A stretch of DNA of 21,126 bases. Origin: a virus. The notes under the pieces were generated by a model. That model did not search any database. It had not been told where the DNA came from and saw nothing but the letters and a program-made list of their open reading frames with translations. Numbering within the stretch: the stretch's first letter is position 1; each line of letters opens with the position of its first letter. The stretch covers positions 1-21,126 of IMG/VR virus record IMGVR_UViG_3300010370_000295. One strand, written 5' to 3'. The translations under genes were made by a program, and so were the position numbers. Positions 1 to 6,520 of this stretch are shown piece by piece.

Positions 1-1
1 A

Positions 2-142
2 GTCACCGATTGCATGAAGGTAGATAAGAGTAAATCTCCAGCAATTATTGTTGTTCTTGGAGAAGGAAATCACAAGGTTCGCCTTGCCGTGATAGAATTA
101 GATGAACTAGAAAGGCTAACAGAAAATGACAACAACTCTTGA
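2..142 (+). CDS. Hypothetical protein, 3' end only
   Basis: This is an open frame entering from the left edge and ending at TGA 140-142, with 46 residues visible. The visible part alternates hydrophobic and charged residues (IIVVLGEGN, then VRLAVIELDELERL), as in a small alpha/beta domain with an acidic helical tail ending DNNS. The next gene starts inside its last codons at 126, an overlap typical of this genome, which supports the frame being real. I do not recognise the family. The start lies outside the window. Confidence 0.55.
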   Translation, partial: VTDCMKVDKSKSPAIIVVLGEGNHKVRLAVIELDELERLTENDNNS

Positions 143-449
143 GTTGGTAAATGAGGTAGCAGAGTTTACTGATATCTCAGAAATAATGGAAGATGAAGAA
201 CTTACTAGCGCACTTGGACTTATTGTTAAGTTAATGATGAATCCAGATGTACCACCACAGAAGGCGGTAAATCTTATAGTGCAACTTGAAGCATATGCAG
301 CAAAGTTTGCAATGCTTGCATCGTATTATACAAATGTAAAGAAGGACAACAGGGCAAAGAAAAACCTTTATTTCTCTGCCAAGGAAGCCACACAGCGTTT
401 GTGTGACAGCATGAAGTATGCAGCCAAGGCAGGAGGATATTATGGCTAA
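126..449 (+). CDS. Hypothetical helical protein upstream of Cas4-like nuclease
   Basis: 107 residues, ATG start, not recognised. The sequence looks all-helical: an acidic N-terminal third (about 1-30), a hydrophobic middle around LGLIVKLMMNPDVPPQKAVN, and a Lys/Ala-rich C-terminal half ending GGYYG. There are no Cys residues other than the one in RLCDSM, no signal peptide and no TM segment. It overlaps the gene before it by 17 bases and the nuclease after it by 8, so the three are probably translated together. The context suggests an accessory to recombination, for example a helper of the downstream nuclease, but that is inference from position only. Confidence 0.8.
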   Translation: MTTTLELVNEVAEFTDISEIMEDEELTSALGLIVKLMMNPDVPPQKAVNLIVQLEAYAAKFAMLASYYTNVKKDNRAKKNLYFSAKEATQRLCDSMKYAAKAGGYYG

Positions 450-1209
450 GAACTTTTTGAAGCAGGTTATGAATAAGCAGCCAGAGGGACCAATAGATAC
501 TAAGGCGCTTATTGAAAAAATAGAAGCAGGATATCTCGTTGGAAGAGATCCAAAGTTTACACAGAAGAAATCTTTTAGCCCATCAACACTTGTATATGGA
601 AATGGTGCATGTCCACGATACTGGTTCCTAGCATTTACTGGAGCAGAGTTTGAAGATAATGCAGATGCCTACGCTGTAGCAAATATGGCAAGCGGTACAG
701 ATGGTCATGCTCGTATTCAAAAGGCTATAACAGACGCAGGAATTATGGTGGAGGAAGAGAAGAAGATTATCTCATCTGATCCTCCTATCTTTGGCTTTGC
801 AGATGCAATTGTGCAATGGGAAGAAGAGCAGCCAGTTGTAGAGATTAAGACTATGAAGGAAGAGTCGTTTGCATATCGTAAGCACGCTAAGCCACCTTCA
901 TACCATCTTATGCAGTTAATCATCTATATGAAGGTTCTTGGCAAGAAGTTGGGCATTCTTCTTTATGAGAATAAGAATACTCATGAACTTCACGCAATTA
1001 CTGTTGAACCAACAGATGAGTATAAGGCTTGGGCAGACTACGCATTTGACTGGATGAAGACTGTGAGAAAGTCTTGGGAGGATGGAATTCTTCCTCACAA
1101 GCCATATAGGTCTAATTCCAAGGTATGTAAGTCGTGTCCAATACAAAAGGCATGTGCAAACGCAGATAAGGGAAGCGCTAAGTTAACTCCCTTGGAGTAC
1201 CTTGAATGA
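442..1209 (+). CDS. Cas4/RecB-like PD-(D/E)XK nuclease with Fe-S cluster cysteines
   Basis: 255 residues from ATG 442, chosen over an in-frame ATG at 418 because AGGAGG sits at 431-436. The motifs match the Cas4/AddB-type exonuclease family. C57 (GACPRYW) pairs with a C-terminal C229-x2-C232-x5-C238 to make the four-Cys Fe-S site. H89 lies in the GxxH helix. D121 (GFADAIV), E134-x-K136 (VEIKTMK) and Q158/Y162 form the PD-(D/E)XK core. Such enzymes resect DNA ends with polarity and in phages support recombination. There is no Cas1, Cas2 or repeat array nearby, so this is a phage recombination nuclease and not a CRISPR adaptation gene. It overlaps the next gene by ATGA. Confidence 0.92.
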   Translation: MAKNFLKQVMNKQPEGPIDTKALIEKIEAGYLVGRDPKFTQKKSFSPSTLVYGNGACPRYWFLAFTGAEFEDNADAYAVANMASGTDGHARIQKAITDAGIMVEEEKKIISSDPPIFGFADAIVQWEEEQPVVEIKTMKEESFAYRKHAKPPSYHLMQLIIYMKVLGKKLGILLYENKNTHELHAITVEPTDEYKAWADYAFDWMKTVRKSWEDGILPHKPYRSNSKVCKSCPIQKACANADKGSAKLTPLEYLE

Positions 1210-1499
1210 AAACTTGCGAATGGTGCTCTCAGGAGTTCCAACCAAGAGTAAGTTATCAAATTTACTGTTCTCCTGAATGCAGAGATTCTGCAACTAAAGA
1301 AAAAATAGCAGAGCGCCATCAAATAAATAGAATTAAAAATCGTTCTAACAAAGAACGAAGATGTGCTGGTGGATGTGGAATTCTAATATCTGTTTATAAC
1401 AATAATGGATTTTGTAACTCCTGCATGGTAAATAAAAGAAAAGTAGATAAGATGTTAAGAGAACTAAAAGGTCTTTTTGATTATGAACAAGAAAATTAA
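1206..1499 (+). CDS. Zinc-finger protein with two Cys clusters
   Basis: 97 residues, ATG overlapping the nuclease stop. Two metal-binding units are visible. The first is C4-x2-C7 followed by YCSPEC near residue 20-25. The second is C-x3-C (RRCAGGCG) followed by FCNSC near residue 70. Between them lies a very basic stretch (KEKIAERHQINRIKNRSNKERR), suggesting nucleic-acid contact. It sits between a Cas4-like nuclease and a RuvC-like resolvase and overlaps the latter by 17-23 bases, so a role in DNA recombination or as a DNA-binding accessory is plausible. I recognise the architecture from actinophages but no assigned function. Confidence 0.85.
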   Translation: MKTCEWCSQEFQPRVSYQIYCSPECRDSATKEKIAERHQINRIKNRSNKERRCAGGCGILISVYNNNGFCNSCMVNKRKVDKMLRELKGLFDYEQEN

Positions 1500-2064
1500 A
1501 ACAGTAGGAAACAGTCTGCCACAATCATTTTGTGCAGTTGATGCAAGTACAAACAGCCTAGCCTTTGCGTTTTTTGTGGATGGGTCATTAGAAAAATATG
1601 GAAAAATAAGATTCTTTGGAAATGATATATACGAGAAACTTGGCGACACTTCACACAAAACAATGTCCTTTTTCAAAACACTGTCTACTGATAATATGAT
1701 TATTGAAAAAACTATCTTTGCTAATAGCGCACAGGTAGCAGCAAACCTTGCACTTAGCCAAGGTGCTCTTATTGGCGGGGCAAAAATAGGTGGCGTTCGT
1801 AATGTCTATGGAGTAGCACCAATGTCGTGGCAATCATATGTAGGAACAAGATTGCTTACAACTGATGAGAAAAAGACTATACGAGATAGGAATCCAGGAA
1901 GATCTAATTCATGGTATAAGTCTCAGGAACGTGAACAGAGAAAGCAAAAAACCATTACTACTGTCAATGAAAAGTTTAATATAAAGTTATCAGATAATGA
2001 TATTGCTGATGCGTGTGGTATTGGTATGTACGCTCTTGACAACTGGGAAAGGCTTATGGCATAA
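1483..2064 (+). CDS. RuvC-like Holliday-junction resolvase
   Basis: 193 residues from ATG 1483. A TTG two codons upstream at 1477 fits the AAAAGG at 1466-1471 better, so the start is uncertain by two residues. The RNase H fold acidic residues are all present: D20 in the first strand (FCAVDASTNSLAFAFF), E75 (MIIEKTIF) and the C-terminal pair D173/D176 (SDNDIADA). This is the layout of phage RuvC-type resolvases that cut four-way junctions before packaging. The middle helix block (AQVAANLALSQGALIGGAKIGG) is typical of the family. It is the third gene of the recombination block and its stop overlaps the next ATG. Confidence 0.88.
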   Translation: MNKKIKTVGNSLPQSFCAVDASTNSLAFAFFVDGSLEKYGKIRFFGNDIYEKLGDTSHKTMSFFKTLSTDNMIIEKTIFANSAQVAANLALSQGALIGGAKIGGVRNVYGVAPMSWQSYVGTRLLTTDEKKTIRDRNPGRSNSWYKSQEREQRKQKTITTVNEKFNIKLSDNDIADACGIGMYALDNWERLMA

Positions 2065-2213
2065 TGAGAAACAGCGGGTTGCATTTGAGCGAGGCATTCT
2101 TAAAAAAAAGATATGTTCAGGAAAGAAAGTCTCCAGAAGATATTGCCAAAGAGTGTGGAGTCAGTGTACAATTGATCTATAGGCAACTAAAAAAGTTTGG
2201 ATTAAAAAAATGA
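2064..2213 (+). CDS. 49-residue helix-turn-helix protein
   Basis: ATG 2064 overlaps the last base of the resolvase TAA and the frame closes at TGA 2211-2213, overlapping the next ATG. GGGAAAGG at 2044-2051 may serve as SD. The product is 49 residues. Its C-terminal two thirds read SPEDIAKECGVSVQLIYRQL, a textbook helix-turn-helix of the resolvase/homeodomain-like type: I-A-x3-G turn V-S then a recognition helix, followed by KKFGLKK. No other domain is present. Such tiny HTH proteins often regulate or help a neighbouring nuclease or terminase find DNA. Which applies here cannot be told from sequence. Confidence 0.75.
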   Translation: MRNSGLHLSEAFLKKRYVQERKSPEDIAKECGVSVQLIYRQLKKFGLKK

Positions 2214-2425
2214 ATGATATGGTAAATCATCCAAAGCATTATACAAGTGATCCAAGTGGCGTTGAATGTATTCAAATTGTTCGACATAGAAATTACAATA
2301 TCGGAAACGCTATCAAGTACCTCTGGCGTGCTGGCCTTAAAAATGAAGACAAGCATATTGAAGATCTTAAGAAGGCAATCTTTTATATTCAAGATGAAAT
2401 CAAAAGAATTGAGGGAGGGTACTAA
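2210..2425 (+). CDS. DUF3310 family protein
   Basis: 71 residues. The sequence carries the family signature almost end to end: VNHPKHYT near the start, then GVECIQIV, the conserved GNAIKYLWRAGLKN near residue 33-46, and EDLKKAIFYIQDEI. DUF3310 proteins are common in phages of Gram-positive hosts, sit near replication and recombination genes and have no settled biochemical role; older annotations call them nucleotide-kinase-like. It overlaps both neighbours by one to four bases and so belongs to the same translational chain as the resolvase and HTH genes. Confidence 0.9.
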   Translation: MNDMVNHPKHYTSDPSGVECIQIVRHRNYNIGNAIKYLWRAGLKNEDKHIEDLKKAIFYIQDEIKRIEGGY

Positions 2426-2718
2426 TGCCTCGTCGCAAAGCAATTGTTAGTCCAAATGCTCACCTTTATCATCGTGTTCCTTATTTCACTATGCCTGATG
2501 GTAGGATTATTGAAAAAGATGAGATTATCAAGATACAGGGTGAGCATGGTGGAAAGTTCAAGTTCCTTGAGCATGTAACACGAACTGATTCTGGAATTGA
2601 TTGGATTGATTGTTTTGAGATCCGTGGTGGTGTTCTCTGTGGTTGGAGATCTTTTAGAGTGGAGAGAATCAAGCCTCTGCCAAAAACTAGAAGGAAGCGT
2701 AGGAAGAAGGTAGTGTAG
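2425..2718 (+). CDS. Hypothetical protein with basic tail
   Basis: 97 residues. GAGGGAGGG just upstream (2411-2419) is a strong SD and the ATG overlaps the DUF3310 stop (TAATG). The body looks like a small beta-rich domain (PYFTMPDGRIIEKDEIIKIQ, then DWIDCFEIRGG, GWRSFRVERI), reminiscent of an SH3-like barrel. It ends in a strongly basic tail KTRRKRRKKVV that could bind DNA or RNA. I recognise similar actinophage proteins but no defined function. It precedes an HNH gene by two bases. Confidence 0.85.
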   Translation: MPRRKAIVSPNAHLYHRVPYFTMPDGRIIEKDEIIKIQGEHGGKFKFLEHVTRTDSGIDWIDCFEIRGGVLCGWRSFRVERIKPLPKTRRKRRKKVV

Positions 2719-2720
2719 CG

Positions 2721-3059
2721 TTGGCTCAGGACAACCTAAAAAGGTATGTTCAACCTTTACTATTCTCAGTAGAGAAGAATAGAAAGGAAAAGCCAGAACG
2801 ACGCTCTGCCAAAGACAAGAAAAAAGTCCAAGAGATGCTTGGACAGATAAAAGAAAAAAATGGCTGCAATGATTGTGGTGGAAAATATCCATCATATATT
2901 CTTGACTTTGACCACGTTTATGGCAAGAAGGTTGCAAATATCGGACAAATGCTAAATTATTTTTCTATTGATGATATCTTAAAGGAAGTAGCAAAATGTG
3001 AGATTGTTTGTTCCAACTGCCATAGAGAAAGAACACATCAAAGAAAAAATAATAAATGA
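2721..3059 (+). CDS. HNH endonuclease
   Basis: 112 residues. The frame opens at TTG 2721 with GAAGG at 2706-2710. A later ATG (2835) would leave only the HNH core, so the N-terminus is uncertain. The HNH/zinc module is clear: C-x2-C (GCNDCGG) near residue 49-52, the LDFDHV strand with its His near residue 66, and C-x2-C-H (IVCSNCHRERTHQR) near residue 96-100. The first 40 residues are rich in Lys/Arg/Glu. It may be a free-standing homing-type nuclease or, as in many phages, a cofactor of the terminase, whose genes start 700 bases further on. Sequence alone cannot decide. Confidence 0.85.
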   Translation: MAQDNLKRYVQPLLFSVEKNRKEKPERRSAKDKKKVQEMLGQIKEKNGCNDCGGKYPSYILDFDHVYGKKVANIGQMLNYFSIDDILKEVAKCEIVCSNCHRERTHQRKNNK

Positions 3060-3081
3060 TTATGTGATTTATGGCACATAA
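3060..3081 (+). promoter_or_regulatory. CRP/GlxR-like palindrome
   Basis: Perfect 7-bp arms TTATGTG/CACATAA separated by 8 bases. The core TGTGATTTATGGCACA (3063-3078) matches the CRP-family consensus TGTGA-N6-TCACA with one mismatch, including the central TA preferred by actinobacterial GlxR. It lies 69-90 bases before the lysozyme-like ATG and about 30 bases upstream of a possible -10 (TATGAT, 3107-3112). An operator is the best reading. It is not a plus-strand terminator, because it is followed by A and not T. Confidence 0.45.
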
Positions 3082-3149
3082 AAAAACATCGATTTTTATC
3101 CATAACTATGATATTCTGGATAAGTGTTGCCGCCGCAAGGAGGAAACAG

Positions 3150-3686
3150 ATGATAACGAAACTGCTAGGAGGTGTGTTAATAGTGACGGTATTGATGAGT
3201 GGATCGTCTAACGCCATTGCTAACACTTCCACCGAACAGGTGTATGCTAAGTCTGCACCGATTGCGACGGAGGCTTTTATGAATAAGCCTGTCGTAAAAA
3301 ATATACAGGCTTCATCAAAGCCAAAGGCCTGTAAAAACTGGCTCGTTAAGGAACTTAAGGAGGCAGGGTTTAAGGGCAAAGGACTGCGAATCGCATGGGC
3401 AATTGCTATGCGTGAGAGTGGAGGAAGGGCTAACGCGATTTCCTCTACTGGAGACTATGGAGTCTTTCAGTTCAATCGCGCTGCACATAGCGGTCAGCCT
3501 TGGTGGAATACCAAGAAGATGCTTGACCGTAATTACAACATCATGATTGCCTATCGCATTACGCAAGGAGGCAGGACGTTCTACCCTTGGGACATTGATG
3601 GACGAGGAAATCACAAGGGAGCGTATACATCATCTGGTGTATACAACAAGTATAAGTCGTGGTATAACAAGTATCCATGCAAGTAG
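3150..3686 (+). CDS. Secreted lysozyme/transglycosylase-like protein
   Basis: 178 residues from ATG 3150, chosen because AAGGAGG lies at 3137-3143. Residues 1-24 form a signal peptide (MITK, hydrophobic LLGGVLIVTVLMSG, then SSNAIA before the probable cut). The C-terminal domain (about 62-178) has the lysozyme-like transglycosylase signature: AIAMRESGG with E89 as catalytic Glu, followed by GDYGVFQFN at 101-109. C61 and C177 could form a disulfide in the exported protein. It would cut the glycan strands of peptidoglycan from outside the membrane. It could act in lysis or as a virion wall-opening enzyme. It stands alone, framed by a palindrome upstream and a long hairpin downstream. Confidence 0.85.
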   Translation: MITKLLGGVLIVTVLMSGSSNAIANTSTEQVYAKSAPIATEAFMNKPVVKNIQASSKPKACKNWLVKELKEAGFKGKGLRIAWAIAMRESGGRANAISSTGDYGVFQFNRAAHSGQPWWNTKKMLDRNYNIMIAYRITQGGRTFYPWDIDGRGNHKGAYTSSGVYNKYKSWYNKYPCK

Positions 3687-3687
3687 T

Positions 3688-3746
3688 GTAGTGGCAGGGT
3701 AGGAAACCTATTTCAACAGGTGGCAACATTCCTACCCTGCTACTGC
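3688..3746 (+). terminator. Long hairpin after lysozyme-like gene, terminator-like
   Basis: Arms 3688-3705 and 3729-3746 pair over 18 bp with two G-T wobbles. The 23-base loop contains a second ACCT/AGGT stem (3706-3709 with 3718-3721). It begins two bases after the lysozyme-like stop codon. No T-run follows, so classical rho-independent termination is not certain. The 3' arm ends exactly where the TATAAT of the next promoter starts, so it may also insulate or regulate that promoter. Confidence 0.55.
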
Positions 3747-3752
3747 TATAAT
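3744..3752 (+). promoter_or_regulatory. Extended -10 promoter for terminase genes
   Basis: TGCTATAAT is a perfect extended -10. No good -35 is present at 16-18 bases upstream (CAACAT), which is normal for extended -10 promoters. Predicted start is near 3759. AAAGGAG at 3763-3769 then serves the terminase small subunit ATG at 3774. Confidence 0.6.
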
Positions 3753-3773
3753 TGTTACCTCTAAAGGAGAATT

Positions 3774-4301
3774 ATGGACAGCAAAGATATCGTATTGCAT
3801 ATCGAAGAGGTAAACAAGGTAGCAGCAGAATATATCAAGGGCAAGGATGCCTCTGCTATCTCTAAAGAACTTGACATTCCTCGTAATCGTGTTCTTAATC
3901 TTTTGAATGAATGGCGCGAGATGATTGCCAACAATGAGGCAGTCAGAATCAGAGCGCGAGAAGCCCTCGCTGGCGCTGACCAGCACTATAATCATCTTAT
4001 TCGTCAAGCATATGAAGTAATTGAAGATGCGAACACCATGTCTAATCTCACTGCCAAGACCACTGCAATTAAACTGATCATGGATATTGAGGGTAAGCGA
4101 ATTGACATGCTTCAAAAGGCTGGCCTTCTAGAGAATAAGGAACTCGCAGATCAACTCTTGGAAGCAGAAAGAAAGCAGGAAATTCTTATAAAGATTCTTA
4201 AAGAGGTGTCTGGAGAATGTCCAAGGTGCAGAAATGAAGTGGCAAGAAGACTTGCTCAGGCATCTGGACAAGAGGAAGTGATTACGGTTGAGCATACTTA
4301 A
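3774..4301 (+). CDS. Terminase small subunit-like protein
   Basis: 175 residues, ATG with SD AAAGGAG. Residues about 10-45 hold a helix-turn-helix (AAEYIKGKDASAISKELDIP then RNRVLNLLNEW). A long helical region of about 65-150 follows, as expected for oligomerisation. The C-terminus carries a lone CPRC pair (GECPRCRNEV near 147-154) and an acidic end. This order, the size and its place directly before the large subunit match terminase small subunits, which bind the packaging site and load the motor. Assignment rests on context plus HTH, since small subunits share little sequence. It overlaps the large subunit start by 14 bases. Confidence 0.8.
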   Translation: MDSKDIVLHIEEVNKVAAEYIKGKDASAISKELDIPRNRVLNLLNEWREMIANNEAVRIRAREALAGADQHYNHLIRQAYEVIEDANTMSNLTAKTTAIKLIMDIEGKRIDMLQKAGLLENKELADQLLEAERKQEILIKILKEVSGECPRCRNEVARRLAQASGQEEVITVEHT

Positions 4302-6075
4302 TTTTGATGACTTTATTGGTGCATTAGACGATGATCCTTTTGAAGAATATCCAGTAGACATTAGAACGTTTGTTCATGATGAACACTATCTAGGTCAGCC
4401 AGAACTATCAGACATTCAGTATGATGTAGTTGAGGCTGGTAGCCAGATATATCGTCTTGATGATCTTAAAAGATTTATGAGTGATACAGATGCAAAAAGA
4501 CATTATGAAAAATATACAAAGAACGAAGTAATTCTCCAGTGTGGAAAGGGTAGTGGAAAAGATTACGTTTCTACTGTTACTGTTGCCTACATTGTATATA
4601 AACTTCTTTGTCTCAAAGATCCAGCAAAATATTATGGAAAGCCATCTGGTGACGCAATCGATATTATCAATATTGCTATTAACGCTCAGCAGGCAAAGAA
4701 TGTTTTCTTCAAGGGCTTTAAGTTGAAGATTGAAAGAAGCCCTTGGTTTGCAGGAAAGTATGATCCAAAGGTAGACAATATTGAATTTGATAAGTCAGTA
4801 ACAGTCTATTCAGGACACTCAGAAAGAGAAAGCCATGAGGGTCTAAACCTAATCGCTGCCGTCCTTGACGAGATCTCTGGCTTTGCTCAGGAATCTGCAA
4901 GTGGTAATGAGAATGCCAAGACAGGTGACGCTATCTACAAAGCCTTTCGTGCATCAGTAGACTCTCGCTTCCCTGATTTTGGAAAGGTTCTGCTTCTATC
5001 ATTCCCAAGATACCAAGGTGACTTTATTTCAAAGAGATATGAAGACGTTGTTCTTGAAAAAGAAACAGTGCTAAGGCAGCATAACTTTTTTATTAATCCA
5101 GAACTTGGGGACATTGATGGGAATCAATATTCTATTGAGTGGGAAGAGGATCATATTGTTTCCTATAGGGTTCCGAAGGTATATGCAATTAAAAGACCAA
5201 CATGGGACGTAAATCCAACAAGAAGTATCACTGACTTTGAGCAACTATTCGTTGCTGATTATGCAGATGCGATTATGCGTTTTGCTTGTATGCCAACATT
5301 CTCTAGCGATGCATTCTTTAAGCAAAGAGATAAACTAGAGCGTGCAATGAGTTTAAGAAATCCGCTAGATAATTTTAGAAGACTTGACTCATCGTTTGTT
5401 CCACAAGAGGACAAGATATATTTTGTCCATGCAGACCTTGCACAGAAGCATGACAAGTGTGCTGTGTCAATAGCACATGTAGAAAAGTGGGTAGAAATAA
5501 AATCCTTTAATGACTATCAGCAGATTGTTCCGTTTGTAGTTGTTGATGCAGTCGCTTGGTGGGAGCCACGCAAGGAGGGTCCAGTTGATCTTTCTGAGGT
5601 AAAGAATTGGATTATTCATCTTAGAAGGAATGGGTTTAACCTTGGCCTTGTAACCTTTGACCGTTGGCAATCTTTTGATATTCAGCAAGAACTTAAGGCG
5701 GTAGGTATCAAAACAGATACCTTGTCTGTAGCAAAGAAGCACTATGAAGATCTTGCTATGCTTATTTATGAAGAAAGAGTTGCTATGCCACACATTGATC
5801 TACTCTTGGAAGAAATGAGCGAACTAAAAATTGTTTCTGATAAGAAGGTCGATCACCCAAGAAAAAAGTCAAAGGACTTGGCAGACGCGGTATGTGGAGC
5901 AGTGTATGATGCAATTAGCCATACTCCACGAAATACCAATCAAGAAATTAGTATCCATTCATGGAAATCTCTTAACAAAGAGAATATGAAAAAGGATGAA
6001 ATAGCAAACCTTATTGAGCCTCCAAAGGCTTCAGAGGAAATAAAAGATTACCTAACAAACCTAGGAATGTTGTGA
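4288..6075 (+). CDS. Terminase large subunit (packaging ATPase-nuclease)
   Basis: 595 residues, the usual length. The start is TTG 4288, supported by GAGGAAG at 4272-4278. The ATPase half has Walker A GKGSGKD (86-92), Walker B with acidic pair D194-E195 (LIAAVLDEISGF) and a coupling motif LLLSFPR (235-241). The RNase H-type nuclease half shows D383 (VHADLAQKHDKC), D458 (LVTFDRW) and D530/D533 (KSKDLADAV) as metal ligands. It pumps DNA into the prohead and cuts it at the end of packaging. It is followed at seven bases by a two-TM mini-protein. This is the most secure identification in the window. Confidence 0.97.
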   Translation: MSILNFDDFIGALDDDPFEEYPVDIRTFVHDEHYLGQPELSDIQYDVVEAGSQIYRLDDLKRFMSDTDAKRHYEKYTKNEVILQCGKGSGKDYVSTVTVAYIVYKLLCLKDPAKYYGKPSGDAIDIINIAINAQQAKNVFFKGFKLKIERSPWFAGKYDPKVDNIEFDKSVTVYSGHSERESHEGLNLIAAVLDEISGFAQESASGNENAKTGDAIYKAFRASVDSRFPDFGKVLLLSFPRYQGDFISKRYEDVVLEKETVLRQHNFFINPELGDIDGNQYSIEWEEDHIVSYRVPKVYAIKRPTWDVNPTRSITDFEQLFVADYADAIMRFACMPTFSSDAFFKQRDKLERAMSLRNPLDNFRRLDSSFVPQEDKIYFVHADLAQKHDKCAVSIAHVEKWVEIKSFNDYQQIVPFVVVDAVAWWEPRKEGPVDLSEVKNWIIHLRRNGFNLGLVTFDRWQSFDIQQELKAVGIKTDTLSVAKKHYEDLAMLIYEERVAMPHIDLLLEEMSELKIVSDKKVDHPRKKSKDLADAVCGAVYDAISHTPRNTNQEISIHSWKSLNKENMKKDEIANLIEPPKASEEIKDYLTNLGML

Positions 6076-6082
6076 GGAAACT

Positions 6083-6250
6083 ATGACATGGTTTTTAATT
6101 TGCTGCATTGCAGTTTTTATTCTATCTCTAGTAAGCAATGTATTGTTTTTGCTCAGCCCAATGAATAACCTAAAGGGTGGATCTATCCTTGGAATTATTG
6201 TGTTTACAGCATTGACAGTATGGGCTATATCTCTTATAATTAGTGGGTAG
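6083..6250 (+). CDS. Two-TM mini-protein, possible holin-like
   Basis: 55 residues from ATG 6083, with GAGGAA at 6074-6079 overlapping the end of the terminase gene. There are two hydrophobic segments (about 3-25 and 35-54) joined by a short polar loop SPMNNLKGGS, giving a hairpin in the membrane with almost no soluble part. Small two-TM proteins near lysis genes are often holins or holin antagonists, and the endolysin starts 270 bases downstream. There is no sequence motif to prove this, so the function is inference. Confidence 0.7.
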   Translation: MTWFLICCIAVFILSLVSNVLFLLSPMNNLKGGSILGIIVFTALTVWAISLIISG

Positions 6251-6256
6251 TGATTA

Positions 6257-6335
6257 CGGCAGGTAGGCAAATTGGTTACGCCGCCAGTCTTATAAACTGG
6301 GATTACGATTGTGGGTTCAAGCCCCACCCTGCCGA
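6257..6335 (+). tRNA. tRNA-Ile(UAU)
   Basis: Acceptor CGGCAGG/CCTGCCG with discriminator A. D stem is GGC/GCC, anticodon stem CCAGT/ACTGG with loop CTTATAA (anticodon TAT), T arm GTGGG-TTCAAGC-CCCAC. No CCA is encoded. The variable region (GATTACGATT) is 10 bases, longer than the usual 4-5. It reads AUA, a codon used often in this window. Confidence 0.85.
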
Positions 6336-6340
6336 CAAGC

Positions 6341-6369
6341 ATACCTTTTAATTGTAAAGGTGGTATAAT
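6341..6369 (+). promoter_or_regulatory. Extended -10 promoter with upstream inverted repeat
   Basis: TGGTATAAT at 6361-6369 is an extended -10. Just upstream, ACCTTT (6343-6348) and AAAGGT (6356-6361) form an inverted repeat, and the outer ATACC/GGTAT (6341-6345 with 6362-6366) is an alternative pairing that touches the -10. No consensus -35 is seen. The ATG of the next gene lies seven bases after the hexamer, so the transcript is probably leaderless. Confidence 0.55.
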
Positions 6370-6376
6370 TTTTTCT

Positions 6377-6520
6377 ATGGACTTTAAAAAAATTATGTTT
6401 GAGCAAGATGAGGAAAAGGCAAAGCAGATTATTGCTGAAATAACTGAGACTGATCCTACAGATAATAGTGAAGACTATACAGTAGAAGACGAGTCTGAGA
6501 TTGATTGGACAAACCTATAA
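6377..6520 (+). CDS. Small acidic protein, leaderless start
   Basis: 47 residues from ATG 6377. No SD exists: the start follows TATAAT by only seven bases, so transcription and translation should start at almost the same base. The product begins MDFKKIMFEQDEEKAKQI and is then very acidic (TETDPTDNSEDYTVEDESEIDW), probably disordered. The longer frame opening inside the tRNA at 6311 is not credible. It overlaps the endolysin ATG by one base and may mainly serve to couple endolysin translation. Function is unknown. Confidence 0.7.
   Translation: MDFKKIMFEQDEEKAKQIIAEITETDPTDNSEDYTVEDESEIDWTNL

Noticed and set aside
442-1209. Cas4-like nuclease as sign of a CRISPR-Cas system
   Set aside because: No repeats, Cas1, Cas2 or effector genes are present; Cas4-like nucleases are normal in phage recombination blocks.
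2422-2937. 171-codon open frame on the minus strand
   Set aside because: It lies over two plus-strand genes with clear SD, overlaps and HNH motifs; the translation shows no family and is a shadow.
6253-6307. GATTACG direct repeat at the tRNA-Ile as an attachment site
   Set aside because: Seven bases is too short, one copy lies in the variable region, and no integrase is visible.
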